Shown here: positions 1 to 6,835 of the stretch, piece after piece
Layout of the letters: every line of letters begins with the position of its first letter
Position numbering within the stretch: the stretch's first letter is position 1
DNA from: Pseudomonas lurida
GTDB lineage: Bacteria > Pseudomonadota > Gammaproteobacteria > Pseudomonadales > Pseudomonadaceae
DNA length: 64,000 nt
Assembly (NCBI RefSeq): GCF_013522705.1
Contig: NZ_JAAMRE010000035.1
Coordinates: 1-64,000 of the forward strand
Direction: 5' to 3'
Program-made: the position numbers and the translations under genes
Notes under the pieces: model-generated
What the model saw: only the letters and a program-made list of their open reading frames with translations
Told to the model about the DNA's origin: nothing
The model's database searches: none

Positions 1-2
1 AC

Positions 3-1328
3 AGTGCCCTGGTGGCGAGAAGCGAAGCCGGTGCGGGGATGACGGCCCGATTGGCGGATGGCACCCCAACCTACGGCCTGAGCCCCAATAGCTTTGACAC
101 CACGTTACAGTTTGAGCGCACGGGCACTCGTACACCGACCACATCCGTCGGCGCCTATCAACCGACTGCCCTCACTGGTGATGTAGGCAGCTACGTCAGA
201 GCCGATGACTTACTTGCTGCCAGAAGCAATGAAGTCGTGTTGACAAAATACAAAGAGCCTTGCTGCTTTGCGGCAGGCACCAAAGTCTCGACCCCCAACG
301 GCGACCGCACCATTGAGTCGCTCAAAGTCGGTGACGTGGTCTGGAGCAAACCCGAAAAAGGCGGCAAACCCTTCGCCGCTACGATTCTCGCCACTCATCA
401 GCGCTCCGACCAGCCGATTTACCGCCTCAAGCTGAAAAGTGTTCGGGCAGACGGTAAAGCAGAAGGCGAAACCCTGCTGGTCACGCCGGGTCACCCGTTC
501 TATGTTCCGGCCAAGCGCGACTTCATCCCGGTTATCGATCTTAAACCGGGAGATCAACTTCAATCCCTGGCCGATGGCGATACCGACAACACGTCCTCTG
601 AAGTGGAGTCGCTGGAGCTTTACTTGCCTGTGGGCGAGACCTTCAACCTGACGGTGGACGTGGGGCACACGTTCTACGTTGGGGATTTGAAGACGTGGGT
701 GCACAATACCGGGCCGTGTGTGTTGCCGGAGGGGTATTTTGGTACAAAAGGTAGTACGTCGGGTTTGGTTCCTGGAGACGCAGGAGTTGTAGGGACAGGT
801 AAAATTGCAGCTAAGGATGCAAATTTCGACGGCCCAAAAAATACCTCAAGTGAAATTGATCAACAAAAACTTGAGTTGCTCACAAGTCATCCGAACGCAC
901 ATTCACTGGGTGTTCACGGTGGTAACGTTACTGACGGAGACCTGATGGTCAGGGCAAAGACTGGTGTAAAACCGGACGGCGCTATAGGTCCATCGGTTCC
1001 GCCATTGTCCTCCGCCTTCCATTCTGACGATTTGTTGGTTCAAGCTGATCAGTTCGTCCGAAACAACGCTTTGCAAAAAGCGATTGCTCGTAATCCTGGC
1101 AGCGATACAGTTAGAGTCACGGCTGATGATGTTGGTGATGTCGGGGCTGACCTTGGTAGAGGGTTTAAGAGGATTTGGTCAAGCGGTAATACAGCTAAAA
1201 ATTTAGAAGTTCTAGGCGCTCCTGATAAAGTAAGCAACTTACGCAGCGTAGAAGGTGTTTATCAATTTAATCCTGGCAAAAATGTTTGGGAGACTATCAC
1301 TATTTTTCCAGCGCCGTTGCCAAAATAG
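3..1328 (+). CDS. Polymorphic toxin C-terminal part (HINT pretoxin domain + toxin tip), 5' partial
   Basis: The frame is open to the left edge, so the start lies outside the window. Residues from CCFAAGTKVSTPNG (about nt 263) through the TWVHNT motif (about nt 706) match a pretoxin HINT domain (intein-like autoprocessing): CFAAGT start, TPGHPFYV block, HTFYVGDLKTWVHN end. Release after VHN would free a tip of about 205 residues. The tip has H..GVHGGNVTDGDL, SSAFHSDDLLVQAD, LGRGFKRI and a C-terminal ETITIFPA, an order that resembles the bacterial RNase A-like CdiA toxin fold; that assignment is inference. The upstream portion is probably an RHS/YD or similar delivery protein. The next gene is a likely immunity gene. 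Confidence 0.8.
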   Translation, partial: SALVARSEAGAGMTARLADGTPTYGLSPNSFDTTLQFERTGTRTPTTSVGAYQPTALTGDVGSYVRADDLLAARSNEVVLTKYKEPCCFAAGTKVSTPNGDRTIESLKVGDVVWSKPEKGGKPFAATILATHQRSDQPIYRLKLKSVRADGKAEGETLLVTPGHPFYVPAKRDFIPVIDLKPGDQLQSLADGDTDNTSSEVESLELYLPVGETFNLTVDVGHTFYVGDLKTWVHNTGPCVLPEGYFGTKGSTSGLVPGDAGVVGTGKIAAKDANFDGPKNTSSEIDQQKLELLTSHPNAHSLGVHGGNVTDGDLMVRAKTGVKPDGAIGPSVPPLSSAFHSDDLLVQADQFVRNNALQKAIARNPGSDTVRVTADDVGDVGADLGRGFKRIWSSGNTAKNLEVLGAPDKVSNLRSVEGVYQFNPGKNVWETITIFPAPLPK

Positions 1329-1341
1329 AGGGGATATTATA

Positions 1342-1614
1342 ATGTATGAAAATATTCGCTATATGCTAAAGACTATATTTTCTGCAGACTTTGGTTTTCA
1401 GGAGGAAGCTGCTAAAAATATATACCTAAGAGGCTTGATATCAAGTGGAAAGCTGGATGAGATGAAAGCTGAGCTGGCTGCAGCGTTCGAAGATAACAGT
1501 GTGCGTTGGAGAGAAATGCTTTTGAATGATGATTATGAAGTCCAAGACTTCGATACTGAAGAGGAATCAATAGCGTATGTAAAGAGAGTGCTTTGGGATC
1601 CGTTGAACTCTTAG
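1342..1614 (+). CDS. Probable immunity protein for the upstream toxin tip
   Basis: 90-residue acidic protein starting MYENIRYMLK, 13 nt after the toxin stop; the longer frame starting at 1255 would overlap the toxin and is not needed. A GAGGGG Shine-Dalgarno-like run precedes the ATG. Small size, acidic C-terminal half (DDYEVQDFDTEEE) and position directly after a toxin tip are typical of CDI/Rhs immunity proteins. I do not recognise the Pfam family with certainty. Function is inferred from position. Confidence 0.65.
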   Translation: MYENIRYMLKTIFSADFGFQEEAAKNIYLRGLISSGKLDEMKAELAAAFEDNSVRWREMLLNDDYEVQDFDTEEESIAYVKRVLWDPLNS

Positions 1615-1860
1615 AGCTTTCTTGACGGTGCAAAAGGTGGCGGTTCTGGTGGTTTCAGTGGCGGTAAACCTACTATTGTGGATGATCCATATAGCCCGGT
1701 TGCTATTACTGAAAGTTCTAGAGTAAATAGAGATTATTATGGTCGAGAAAATGCTGCCGATGAATTTTCTGCTCCAGACTACGCAACGCATTCAACAGCA
1801 AAGAGCTATCAGTCAACGGTGCCAAGAGATCTGAACGAGAGACTTTGTGGAACAGGGTGA
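1615..1860 (+). pseudogene. Displaced toxin-tip fragment (Gly-rich linker plus short tail)
   Basis: Directly after and in frame with the immunity stop, the sequence reads DGAKGGGSGGFSGGKPTIVDDPYSP... for about 80 codons and stops at TGA 1858-1860. There is no start codon with a ribosome binding site. A glycine-rich linker followed by a short unrelated tail is what an orphan toxin cassette displaced by recombination looks like: it lacks the HINT region. Function unknown; probably not expressed as a protein. Confidence 0.45.
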
Positions 1861-1936
1861 TAGAAAATCCTTCAGCCGGTCGTGATCAAAACTAGCTGGT
1901 GATAAAGACCTTCCGCGGAGTGAGGGACGAAAAAAA

Positions 1937-2083
1937 ATGGAAGTAAGTCACCGTCTGCCTAGCGGAGAAAATATAACCCTCCACTATCAATACAACTCCG
2001 CAACCGGTAAAGCATACGATATGAAAATTACCACGCCGCAGCAGCTGCCCCCTGTGCTGCAGCCCGGTAGGACTATTGAGTGA
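1937..2083 (+). pseudogene. C-terminal end of an orphan toxin cassette (48 codons)
   Basis: An open stretch from ATG 1937 to TGA 2083 encodes MEVSHRLPSGENITLHYQYN...TIE, too short for a full toxin and only 6 nt before the next small gene. It is most simply the end of a toxin tip whose 5' part is gone or out of frame (stop codons lie just upstream, between 1861 and 1936). It could instead be a tiny free-standing ORF; no good ribosome binding site is seen. The family is not recognised. Confidence 0.35.
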
Positions 2084-2089
2084 TGTGGA

Positions 2090-2383
2090 ATGATTATTCG
2101 AGAAATTGGGCGAGAAGAGCCCGTGCAGGTGTTTGGGATTTACTGGATAGAGAACGAGCGCTTTTACTGGGTCATTCCTTATGATGGTTATGGCGGTTTG
2201 AGGGCACTCAGTGATAGAGAAGTCAATGTTGTTGACTCTTCTTTGTCAGCTGATCTCATCCTCTGCAAGGATGGTGGGGGAGGGGACATGATTCTGCATT
2301 GGGCAGCGCAAGATTTGGTTGAAGAGCTTGTGGAGCGTGATCCACAGGCGATGGTCGAGTTCTTAGAACGCTTAAAAGGCTGA
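2090..2383 (+). CDS. Orphan immunity-like protein
   Basis: 97-residue acidic protein, MIIREIGREEPVQVFGIYWIEN..., with aromatic N-terminal half and a C-terminal helix EELVERDPQAMVEFLERL. It begins 6 nt after the truncated toxin tail and precedes another broken toxin cassette, so it is probably the immunity gene of the displaced 1937-2083 toxin, kept to protect against sister cells. Family not recognised; weak Shine-Dalgarno (GTGGA). Immunity role is inference from context. Confidence 0.5.
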   Translation: MIIREIGREEPVQVFGIYWIENERFYWVIPYDGYGGLRALSDREVNVVDSSLSADLILCKDGGGGDMILHWAAQDLVEELVERDPQAMVEFLERLKG

Positions 2384-2722
2384 TGGTCCAAAAGGGACGG
2401 GTTCTGCTGGTACGGGCACGACGGCGGGTAGTGATGTTGCAAGTACAACGCCTAAAGCTGGTGCTTTTTGGAATAAAACAACAGTTTTAGATAGACTGTC
2501 TATCAACGTAACGACCTCTTTGATCCAGAGGCCCTATCGACCTGGAGAGTACGAGGTAAAACTGTTCAAGACTCAAACCTTGAGAGGATTGCCTCGGGTC
2601 GAGCACCAATTGGGTATGATGGAAAATCAGTCGAGTTACATCACCTCTCGCAAACTGAATTTAATGGGTTCGCTGGTACTCGTGGTTCACTTGCAGAAGT
2701 TGGTTCTGTGATCAACCTATGA
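2382..2722 (+). pseudogene. Frameshifted LHH-type HNH nuclease toxin cassette
   Basis: The first frame (2382 to about 2494) reads a Gly/Thr-rich linker ending GAFWNKTTVLDR. The sequence then continues in another frame from 2495 as TVYQRNDLFDPEALSTW, IASGRAPIGYDGKSVELHH, LSQTE, and stops at 2722. V-YQRNDLFDP, G.API..DGK.V.LHH and LSQ are hallmarks of the LHH/GH-E branch of HNH nuclease toxins. The frameshift near 2492-2497 and the early stop, which removes the second half of the catalytic region, make it a non-functional remnant. This is the third orphan cassette in a row. Confidence 0.7.
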
Positions 2723-2876
2723 ACACTGGGAAGTACCCTCATCTGAAAGTGTTTTTTGCTTTCTGGCTTATGCTCTGATTGGAGGGCGGTTTTTTGTGTA
2801 GGGCCACATCGGGCTGCTGTTCGAGTATTATTCGAACGACCTCGCACCTATTGGGTGTGAATCTTAAAAGAATGAA

Positions 2877-2933
2877 AATAGGGGGCAGACCGCGATTAAT
2901 GAATCAATGTATATTGGTGGTCTGACCCCTATT
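2877..2933. repeat. Inverted repeat with GGGGTCAGACC-type arms
   Basis: AATAGGGGGCAGACC (2877-2891) and GGTCTGACCCCTATT (2919-2933) are inverted arms with one mismatch around a 27-nt centre. The rest of 2723-3002 holds no gene I can support. The element could act as a terminator for the toxin cassettes or be a remnant of a small mobile repeat; which one is unresolved. Confidence 0.6.
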
Positions 2934-3002
2934 TTTCCTGATTCAAGTTTATCCATTTAGCAGCGGCAGGAAAGTCATGACAATAGAAAAGGAAATTCGA
3001 CA

Positions 3003-3611
3003 ATGAAGTATTGGAACGTATACCGAAAAGGTCTTTACCTAGTCATCCTGTTCAAGCTCACTCTATTAACAGGCTGCGCAGGAATTCCCTACGAAAAGCC
3101 CGAAGACCAGATTTCTATCCAGAAGGACCTTTCCATAAAGGCTGAGGATATTGTCATAATGAGTCAGGTAAGTTGGTGCTCCTATCCTTATGGTGACATG
3201 GCGCCGTGTCGTCCACAGGATGCACTTGCGGTACAGACGCGAACAAAACTGATATTTGCCAGTTATAGCAGTCAGCACTATAAGCCCGACTTAGAAGTGT
3301 TGGCCAGTGACGTCATGTGTGCTCACCTCTACGAGTCCAGAGATACGTCACCGAATTTCTATTTATTCACCAAAGATTATGCGCTGCAGATTTGGCCAAT
3401 GGATGCGCATAGTAAACCGGATATGAAGAAAAAAAAGCTCATGCTCGATGTCATGGTGCCGCAAGGGAAAAAAGCATACGTGGGGCCAGAGGGTAATTTT
3501 GTGACAGCCACCGGGCGGACCAGCGAGGCAATTTATGTCTCGCGCTATCCCAGCATCGTATATACGAGCCATCCGGAAATATTGCAGCTGGTCAATCCAT
3601 GTGGTCAGTAG
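3003..3611 (+). CDS. Hypothetical lipoprotein
   Basis: 202 residues. The N-terminus has a basic start, a hydrophobic stretch LYLVILFKLTLLTGC and lipobox LLTGC (Cys about 25), so it is predicted to be a lipoprotein; the following AGIP does not suggest inner-membrane retention. The mature part has four further cysteines (WCSYPYG, PCRP, VMCAH, NPCGQ at the C-terminus) that could form disulfides. No family recognised. Composition is more AT-rich than the core genes nearby, in keeping with the accessory region to its left. Confidence 0.7.
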   Translation: MKYWNVYRKGLYLVILFKLTLLTGCAGIPYEKPEDQISIQKDLSIKAEDIVIMSQVSWCSYPYGDMAPCRPQDALAVQTRTKLIFASYSSQHYKPDLEVLASDVMCAHLYESRDTSPNFYLFTKDYALQIWPMDAHSKPDMKKKKLMLDVMVPQGKKAYVGPEGNFVTATGRTSEAIYVSRYPSIVYTSHPEILQLVNPCGQ

Positions 3612-3755
3612 TTCAAACTAGAAAATAGGCGGATTTATTCAATTGAAATGCTTGTTATTTAAGCGTGAGTAAAGGGGGCGGATTTATCTAGTTGATTTAT
3701 TTGGTTGTACTACTCACGCACAAAGCGGGCGACACTAAGGCCGCCCTATTTTCAC

Positions 3756-4025
3756 TCAGGACAGATCGGCGTTAAGCCTGCGACTGATGACATCTAGCAA
3801 ATCGCACCCATCGCGCAGCGGAATGGCCAGCAAGTGGGCGAAGTCTGAAAGTACTACGGCATCGCTGCTGAGTTGTTCGCGGAAGGCCAGATTTTCCAGC
3901 AGTTGGGTGACGGCCCGAATGCGATGCGCGGCGGCATCGTGAAGGACGTCGAGGGGCGCCTGGGTGTCGATGATCAGCGCAGGGACGGTGCAGTCGTGGC
4001 CGGTTAGGGGCATGTATCTGTTCAT
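3756..4025 (-). CDS. Short Pseudomonas protein, DUF3077/DUF6124-like
   Basis: 89 residues from ATG 4025 (GAGG 8 nt upstream), MNRYMPLTGHDCTVPALIIDTQ, then a helical region with APLDVLHDAAAHRIRAVTQLLENLAF and a C-terminal DVISRRLNADLS. It resembles the short, often multicopy Pseudomonas proteins annotated DUF3077 or DUF6124; the assignment is from memory of the pattern, not a search. The longer reading frame that extends upstream runs through a structured leader and is not favoured. Function unknown. Confidence 0.55.
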   Translation of the reverse strand: MNRYMPLTGHDCTVPALIIDTQAPLDVLHDAAAHRIRAVTQLLENLAFREQLSSDAVVLSDFAHLLAIPLRDGCDLLDVISRRLNADLS

Positions 4026-4039
4026 GGGTACAACCTCGG

Positions 4040-4145
4040 TCAGTAGAGTGAGGCTGTCGCCTATCGTCGCCAAACGAATGGGTGACAGCTGTACGCAGGT
4101 TGGCGAACCGGGACCGAGTTCCGGCAGACCCGGAGGTCTCCCACG
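4040..4145 (-). promoter_or_regulatory. Structured leader upstream of the short DUF gene
   Basis: On the minus strand the 5' region contains a small hairpin AGACC-TCCG-GGTCT (4126-4139) followed by a GGAACTCGGTCCC hairpin and a pyrimidine-rich ACAGCTGTCACCC block. I associate a very similar leader with other copies of this short gene family in Pseudomonas, which would mean leader and gene move or are regulated together. The remainder of 4026-4398 has no supported gene. Confidence 0.35.
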
Positions 4146-4398
4146 CACAGCTGCCATAGAGCAGCGATGCGGGTACGGAAGCCCCTGCAATCAAGCAGAT
4201 AGCTTTCGCATACGGTCAACGGATCGCCAAATCCGATCGCCCTGTTGGACGACGGCCGGACTATAAGCCCCTCACCCAAAACCGCGCAAGGCATCAGAGT
4301 AGTGGCATAATGCCTTGTCTCGCGCCATACAACGCCGACAGGCTGGCCACGACCCAATGCATCAATGATAAGACCCGCTACCCACAAGGAAGAAATAC

Positions 4399-4875
4399 AT
4401 GATCAAGTTGTTCTGCAAAGCCGCTGTCGTTCTGTCCCTGGCCACCCTGTTTGGCTGTTCTTCGACGCCTTCTGTAGAGAAGATGCAGGCTGACGTCGCG
4501 AGCTATTCGTTGCCCAAGGCCGCCGTGGCCGATAAAGGCCTGGTGTATGTCGTGCGCCCGAGCAACGTCGGGATGCTGGTACGGTTCAACGTGTTCCTGG
4601 ATGACAAGGAAGCCGACTCGGAGATGGGTTACAACCGCGGTAACCAGTACATCTATTTTTTCGTGACGCCGGGCAAGCACGTGATCAGCTCCAAGGCTGA
4701 AAACTGGGCGGACATGCCAATCGACGTCAAAGCCGGTGAGGTGGTTTACCTCAAGCAGGAAGTTGAAATGGGCTTCGCCGTGGCGCGCAACAGTCTCAAA
4801 GTGCTGAGCGACCTGGAAGGCCGTTATCTGGTCAAGGATGCGTCCTTGGGTACCCTTGTCAAAGAAAACAAATAA
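4399..4875 (+). CDS. DUF2846-type lipoprotein
   Basis: 158 residues with signal peptide and lipobox LFGC (Cys about 20), then SSTPSVEK. The mature domain contains GLVYVVRPSNVGMLVRFNVFLDD, a GxYIYFFVTPGKHVIS strand pair and GEVVYLKQEVEMGF, the layout of DUF2846/PEGA-like small envelope lipoproteins. Start has AAGGAAG 7 nt upstream. Followed 77 nt later by a second lipoprotein gene. Role unknown; localisation to the periplasmic face of a membrane is inferred from the lipobox. Confidence 0.75.
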   Translation: MIKLFCKAAVVLSLATLFGCSSTPSVEKMQADVASYSLPKAAVADKGLVYVVRPSNVGMLVRFNVFLDDKEADSEMGYNRGNQYIYFFVTPGKHVISSKAENWADMPIDVKAGEVVYLKQEVEMGFAVARNSLKVLSDLEGRYLVKDASLGTLVKENK

Positions 4876-4952
4876 GTTAACGCGTTTGGCGCCGGCCGAA
4901 GCCCAAGGCTCTGCCGGCCCCGCTATTCACCTGTGAACATTAAAGGACTGAT

Positions 4953-5645
4953 GTGAAAAATCTGCTCTTCATCCTCCTCACCACTCTCATCCTCGGCGGT
5001 TGTGTCAGCCACCCCCTCACCCCCGAAAACCGTGCGCAGATCAAGACCGTCAAAGTCCTGCCCGTGAAGTGGGAAAAGAACATGGTGTACTTCGGCCGTG
5101 AGCAAGCGTGGAGCGCGGCCTTGGGTGCTGGGGTTGGTGCGGGCGTCGGCATGGCCAGCGGTGCGTCCAAGGTGGGCACTGCAGCGTTGAGCGGCGCCGG
5201 GTTTGCCGCCGGCATGAAGCTTGGGCAGTTGGCTGAGATGCCGACGCCGGTGGCCATTTTGACGGTGATGGAGGCAGAAAAAATCGATCTGGGCGTGCTG
5301 CTCAAACAGGGCTTTATCGACGCGCTGGGCAAGACTTCAACGCTCAAGGTGGTGGGCGACGATGAACCCGCCGATGCGCAGATCCAGCTGACCGTGGCCG
5401 AGTGGGGCTTTCGCCTGACTCAAGGTTTCAGCAGCGTGATTTATCCCACCCTCAATGTCCTGGCGCAGATGAATCGCGGCGATGAAATGGTCTGGCGCAC
5501 CAGTGAGGCGATCACGCCGTTCAATGGCCAGAATGTCTATGGCTACACGCCGCTCACCTACCGCACAGACCCTGAGGCGCTGCGCCGGGCGCTCACCGGT
5601 ATTACGCAGATTTCCGGGCGTTATCTGGTGCAAGAGCTTAAGTAG
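4953..5645 (+). CDS. Hypothetical lipoprotein with Gly/Ala-rich segment
   Basis: 230 residues, signal peptide MKNLLFILLTTLILGGC with lipobox LGGC. Residues about 50-90 form an AWSAALGAGVGAGVGMASG stretch of glycine-zipper type, which may insert in a membrane. The C-terminal part has strands typical of lipoproteins that bind periplasmic partners. It is 25 nt upstream of a signal peptidase gene on the same strand, so the two may be co-transcribed. No family recognised. Confidence 0.7.
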   Translation: MKNLLFILLTTLILGGCVSHPLTPENRAQIKTVKVLPVKWEKNMVYFGREQAWSAALGAGVGAGVGMASGASKVGTAALSGAGFAAGMKLGQLAEMPTPVAILTVMEAEKIDLGVLLKQGFIDALGKTSTLKVVGDDEPADAQIQLTVAEWGFRLTQGFSSVIYPTLNVLAQMNRGDEMVWRTSEAITPFNGQNVYGYTPLTYRTDPEALRRALTGITQISGRYLVQELK

Positions 5646-5670
5646 GCAGTTGCCGGATAAAGGACCTTTG

Positions 5671-6456
5671 ATGAAACCCGCAAAACTCTCCCTCCAGGCC
5701 TTCCTGATGGCCTGTCTCATACCCGGCTGGGGCCTGGTGTATGTAGGCCGCCTTCAGTGGGGCATGCGGGTCGCCGCGTTGTTACTGGGCGGGGTCGCGC
5801 TGATGGGCGCCTTGGGGTGGATCACCACACCGCTTGGGCTGTATGCCTTCTTCGCGTTCGTCATTACGGTCAAGCTGGCCTCCGCCATCGTGTCCGCCGT
5901 ATTGGCCCGTCGCTACAGCGGCGCGCCCAATGTGCCGCGTAAACGTGTTCATGCACTCTACGTCGGCGGCGTGCTGATCCTGGTGCTGATGCTGGATGTC
6001 TTTCGGGTGCCGTTGCTGGGCTTCAAGAACTATTACATTCCGTCGGGCTCGATGGTTCCGACGCTGTCCATTGGCGACTACATCATCGCCGACCTGCAAG
6101 TCGGCGCGCCGCAGGTAGGGGATCTGGTGGTGTATCGCTGGAACGGCACCGAAGCGGTCAAACGGGTGGCGGGTGTTGCGGGGGATACGTTAGCCATCGT
6201 GAACGGTGAGCTGATCCATAACGGTGAAAACCTTGGGCTGTTTCACGCACCGGCCGACCGGGTGCAAGGGCCGCAATCGCAGGCAATGGCGCCGATCAAG
6301 GTCGAGCCGGGTCATGTCTTTTTACTGGGCGACAATCGCAACAACAGCAACGACAGCCGCTTCATGGGCCAGGTTGCGGTGGAGGACGTAGTGGGCAAGG
6401 TCACCGGCATCTGGTTCTCGAAAGAGCGCACGCGCATTGGGACGACTTTTCCATGA
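5671..6456 (+). CDS. Signal peptidase I (S26 family), second copy type
   Basis: 261 residues; start ATG 5671 preceded by AAGGA. Three hydrophobic N-terminal segments are followed by the S26 catalytic blocks: YYIPSGSMVPT with nucleophile Ser127, GDLVVYRWN, AVKRVAGVAGDTLAI with general base Lys164, and FLLGDNRNNSNDSRFMG (box E). It should remove signal peptides at the outer face of the inner membrane. The housekeeping Pseudomonas lepB sits in lepA-lepB-rnc; this gene is among lipoprotein genes instead, so it is likely an additional paralogue, perhaps dedicated to a subset of exported proteins (inference). Confidence 0.88.
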   Translation: MKPAKLSLQAFLMACLIPGWGLVYVGRLQWGMRVAALLLGGVALMGALGWITTPLGLYAFFAFVITVKLASAIVSAVLARRYSGAPNVPRKRVHALYVGGVLILVLMLDVFRVPLLGFKNYYIPSGSMVPTLSIGDYIIADLQVGAPQVGDLVVYRWNGTEAVKRVAGVAGDTLAIVNGELIHNGENLGLFHAPADRVQGPQSQAMAPIKVEPGHVFLLGDNRNNSNDSRFMGQVAVEDVVGKVTGIWFSKERTRIGTTFP

Positions 6457-6835
6457 AGTTTTCGAGCCTGGGGGCAATTACGCAGGGATGCAGACCCCTC
6501 GGCAAACGCCACTTACCTCGTCACCCTGTGACCGACCGCACAACTTTCCGACACAAACCTGAACCTTTTCGTACATTTGAAGGTCTTTACCGCGCCTACC
6601 CGCACGCGGTCGGCTGCATGGACTGCAGCGTTTTCAAAGACATTAAGGATTGATGTGAGCTTTTCCCCCCTTTATTCCCTTCTTCGCCACTGCCTTGTGC
6701 GGTGCTAAGGCGCGCGCCTGCGCGTTCGGCAAACGCGCCGAGCGCCTGCATCCGGGACCTTTGATCCCTTCGTTCGATACACCTACTGCCGCCGGGCCTG
6801 TTGGCGGCTTTGACCTGTAGTTCATGGAGTTTGAA
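6457..6835. other. Intergenic region before the autotransporter
   Basis: 379 bases with no gene I can support. The reading frames here are short, and the one beginning at 6453 has no ribosome binding site. A GCGCGC-rich stretch (6709-6745) could fold, but no clear terminator or operator is seen. Confidence 0.5.

Noticed and set aside
4061..4387. 108-codon minus-strand frame upstream of the short DUF gene
   Set aside because: Runs through the structured leader, no start signal or family features.
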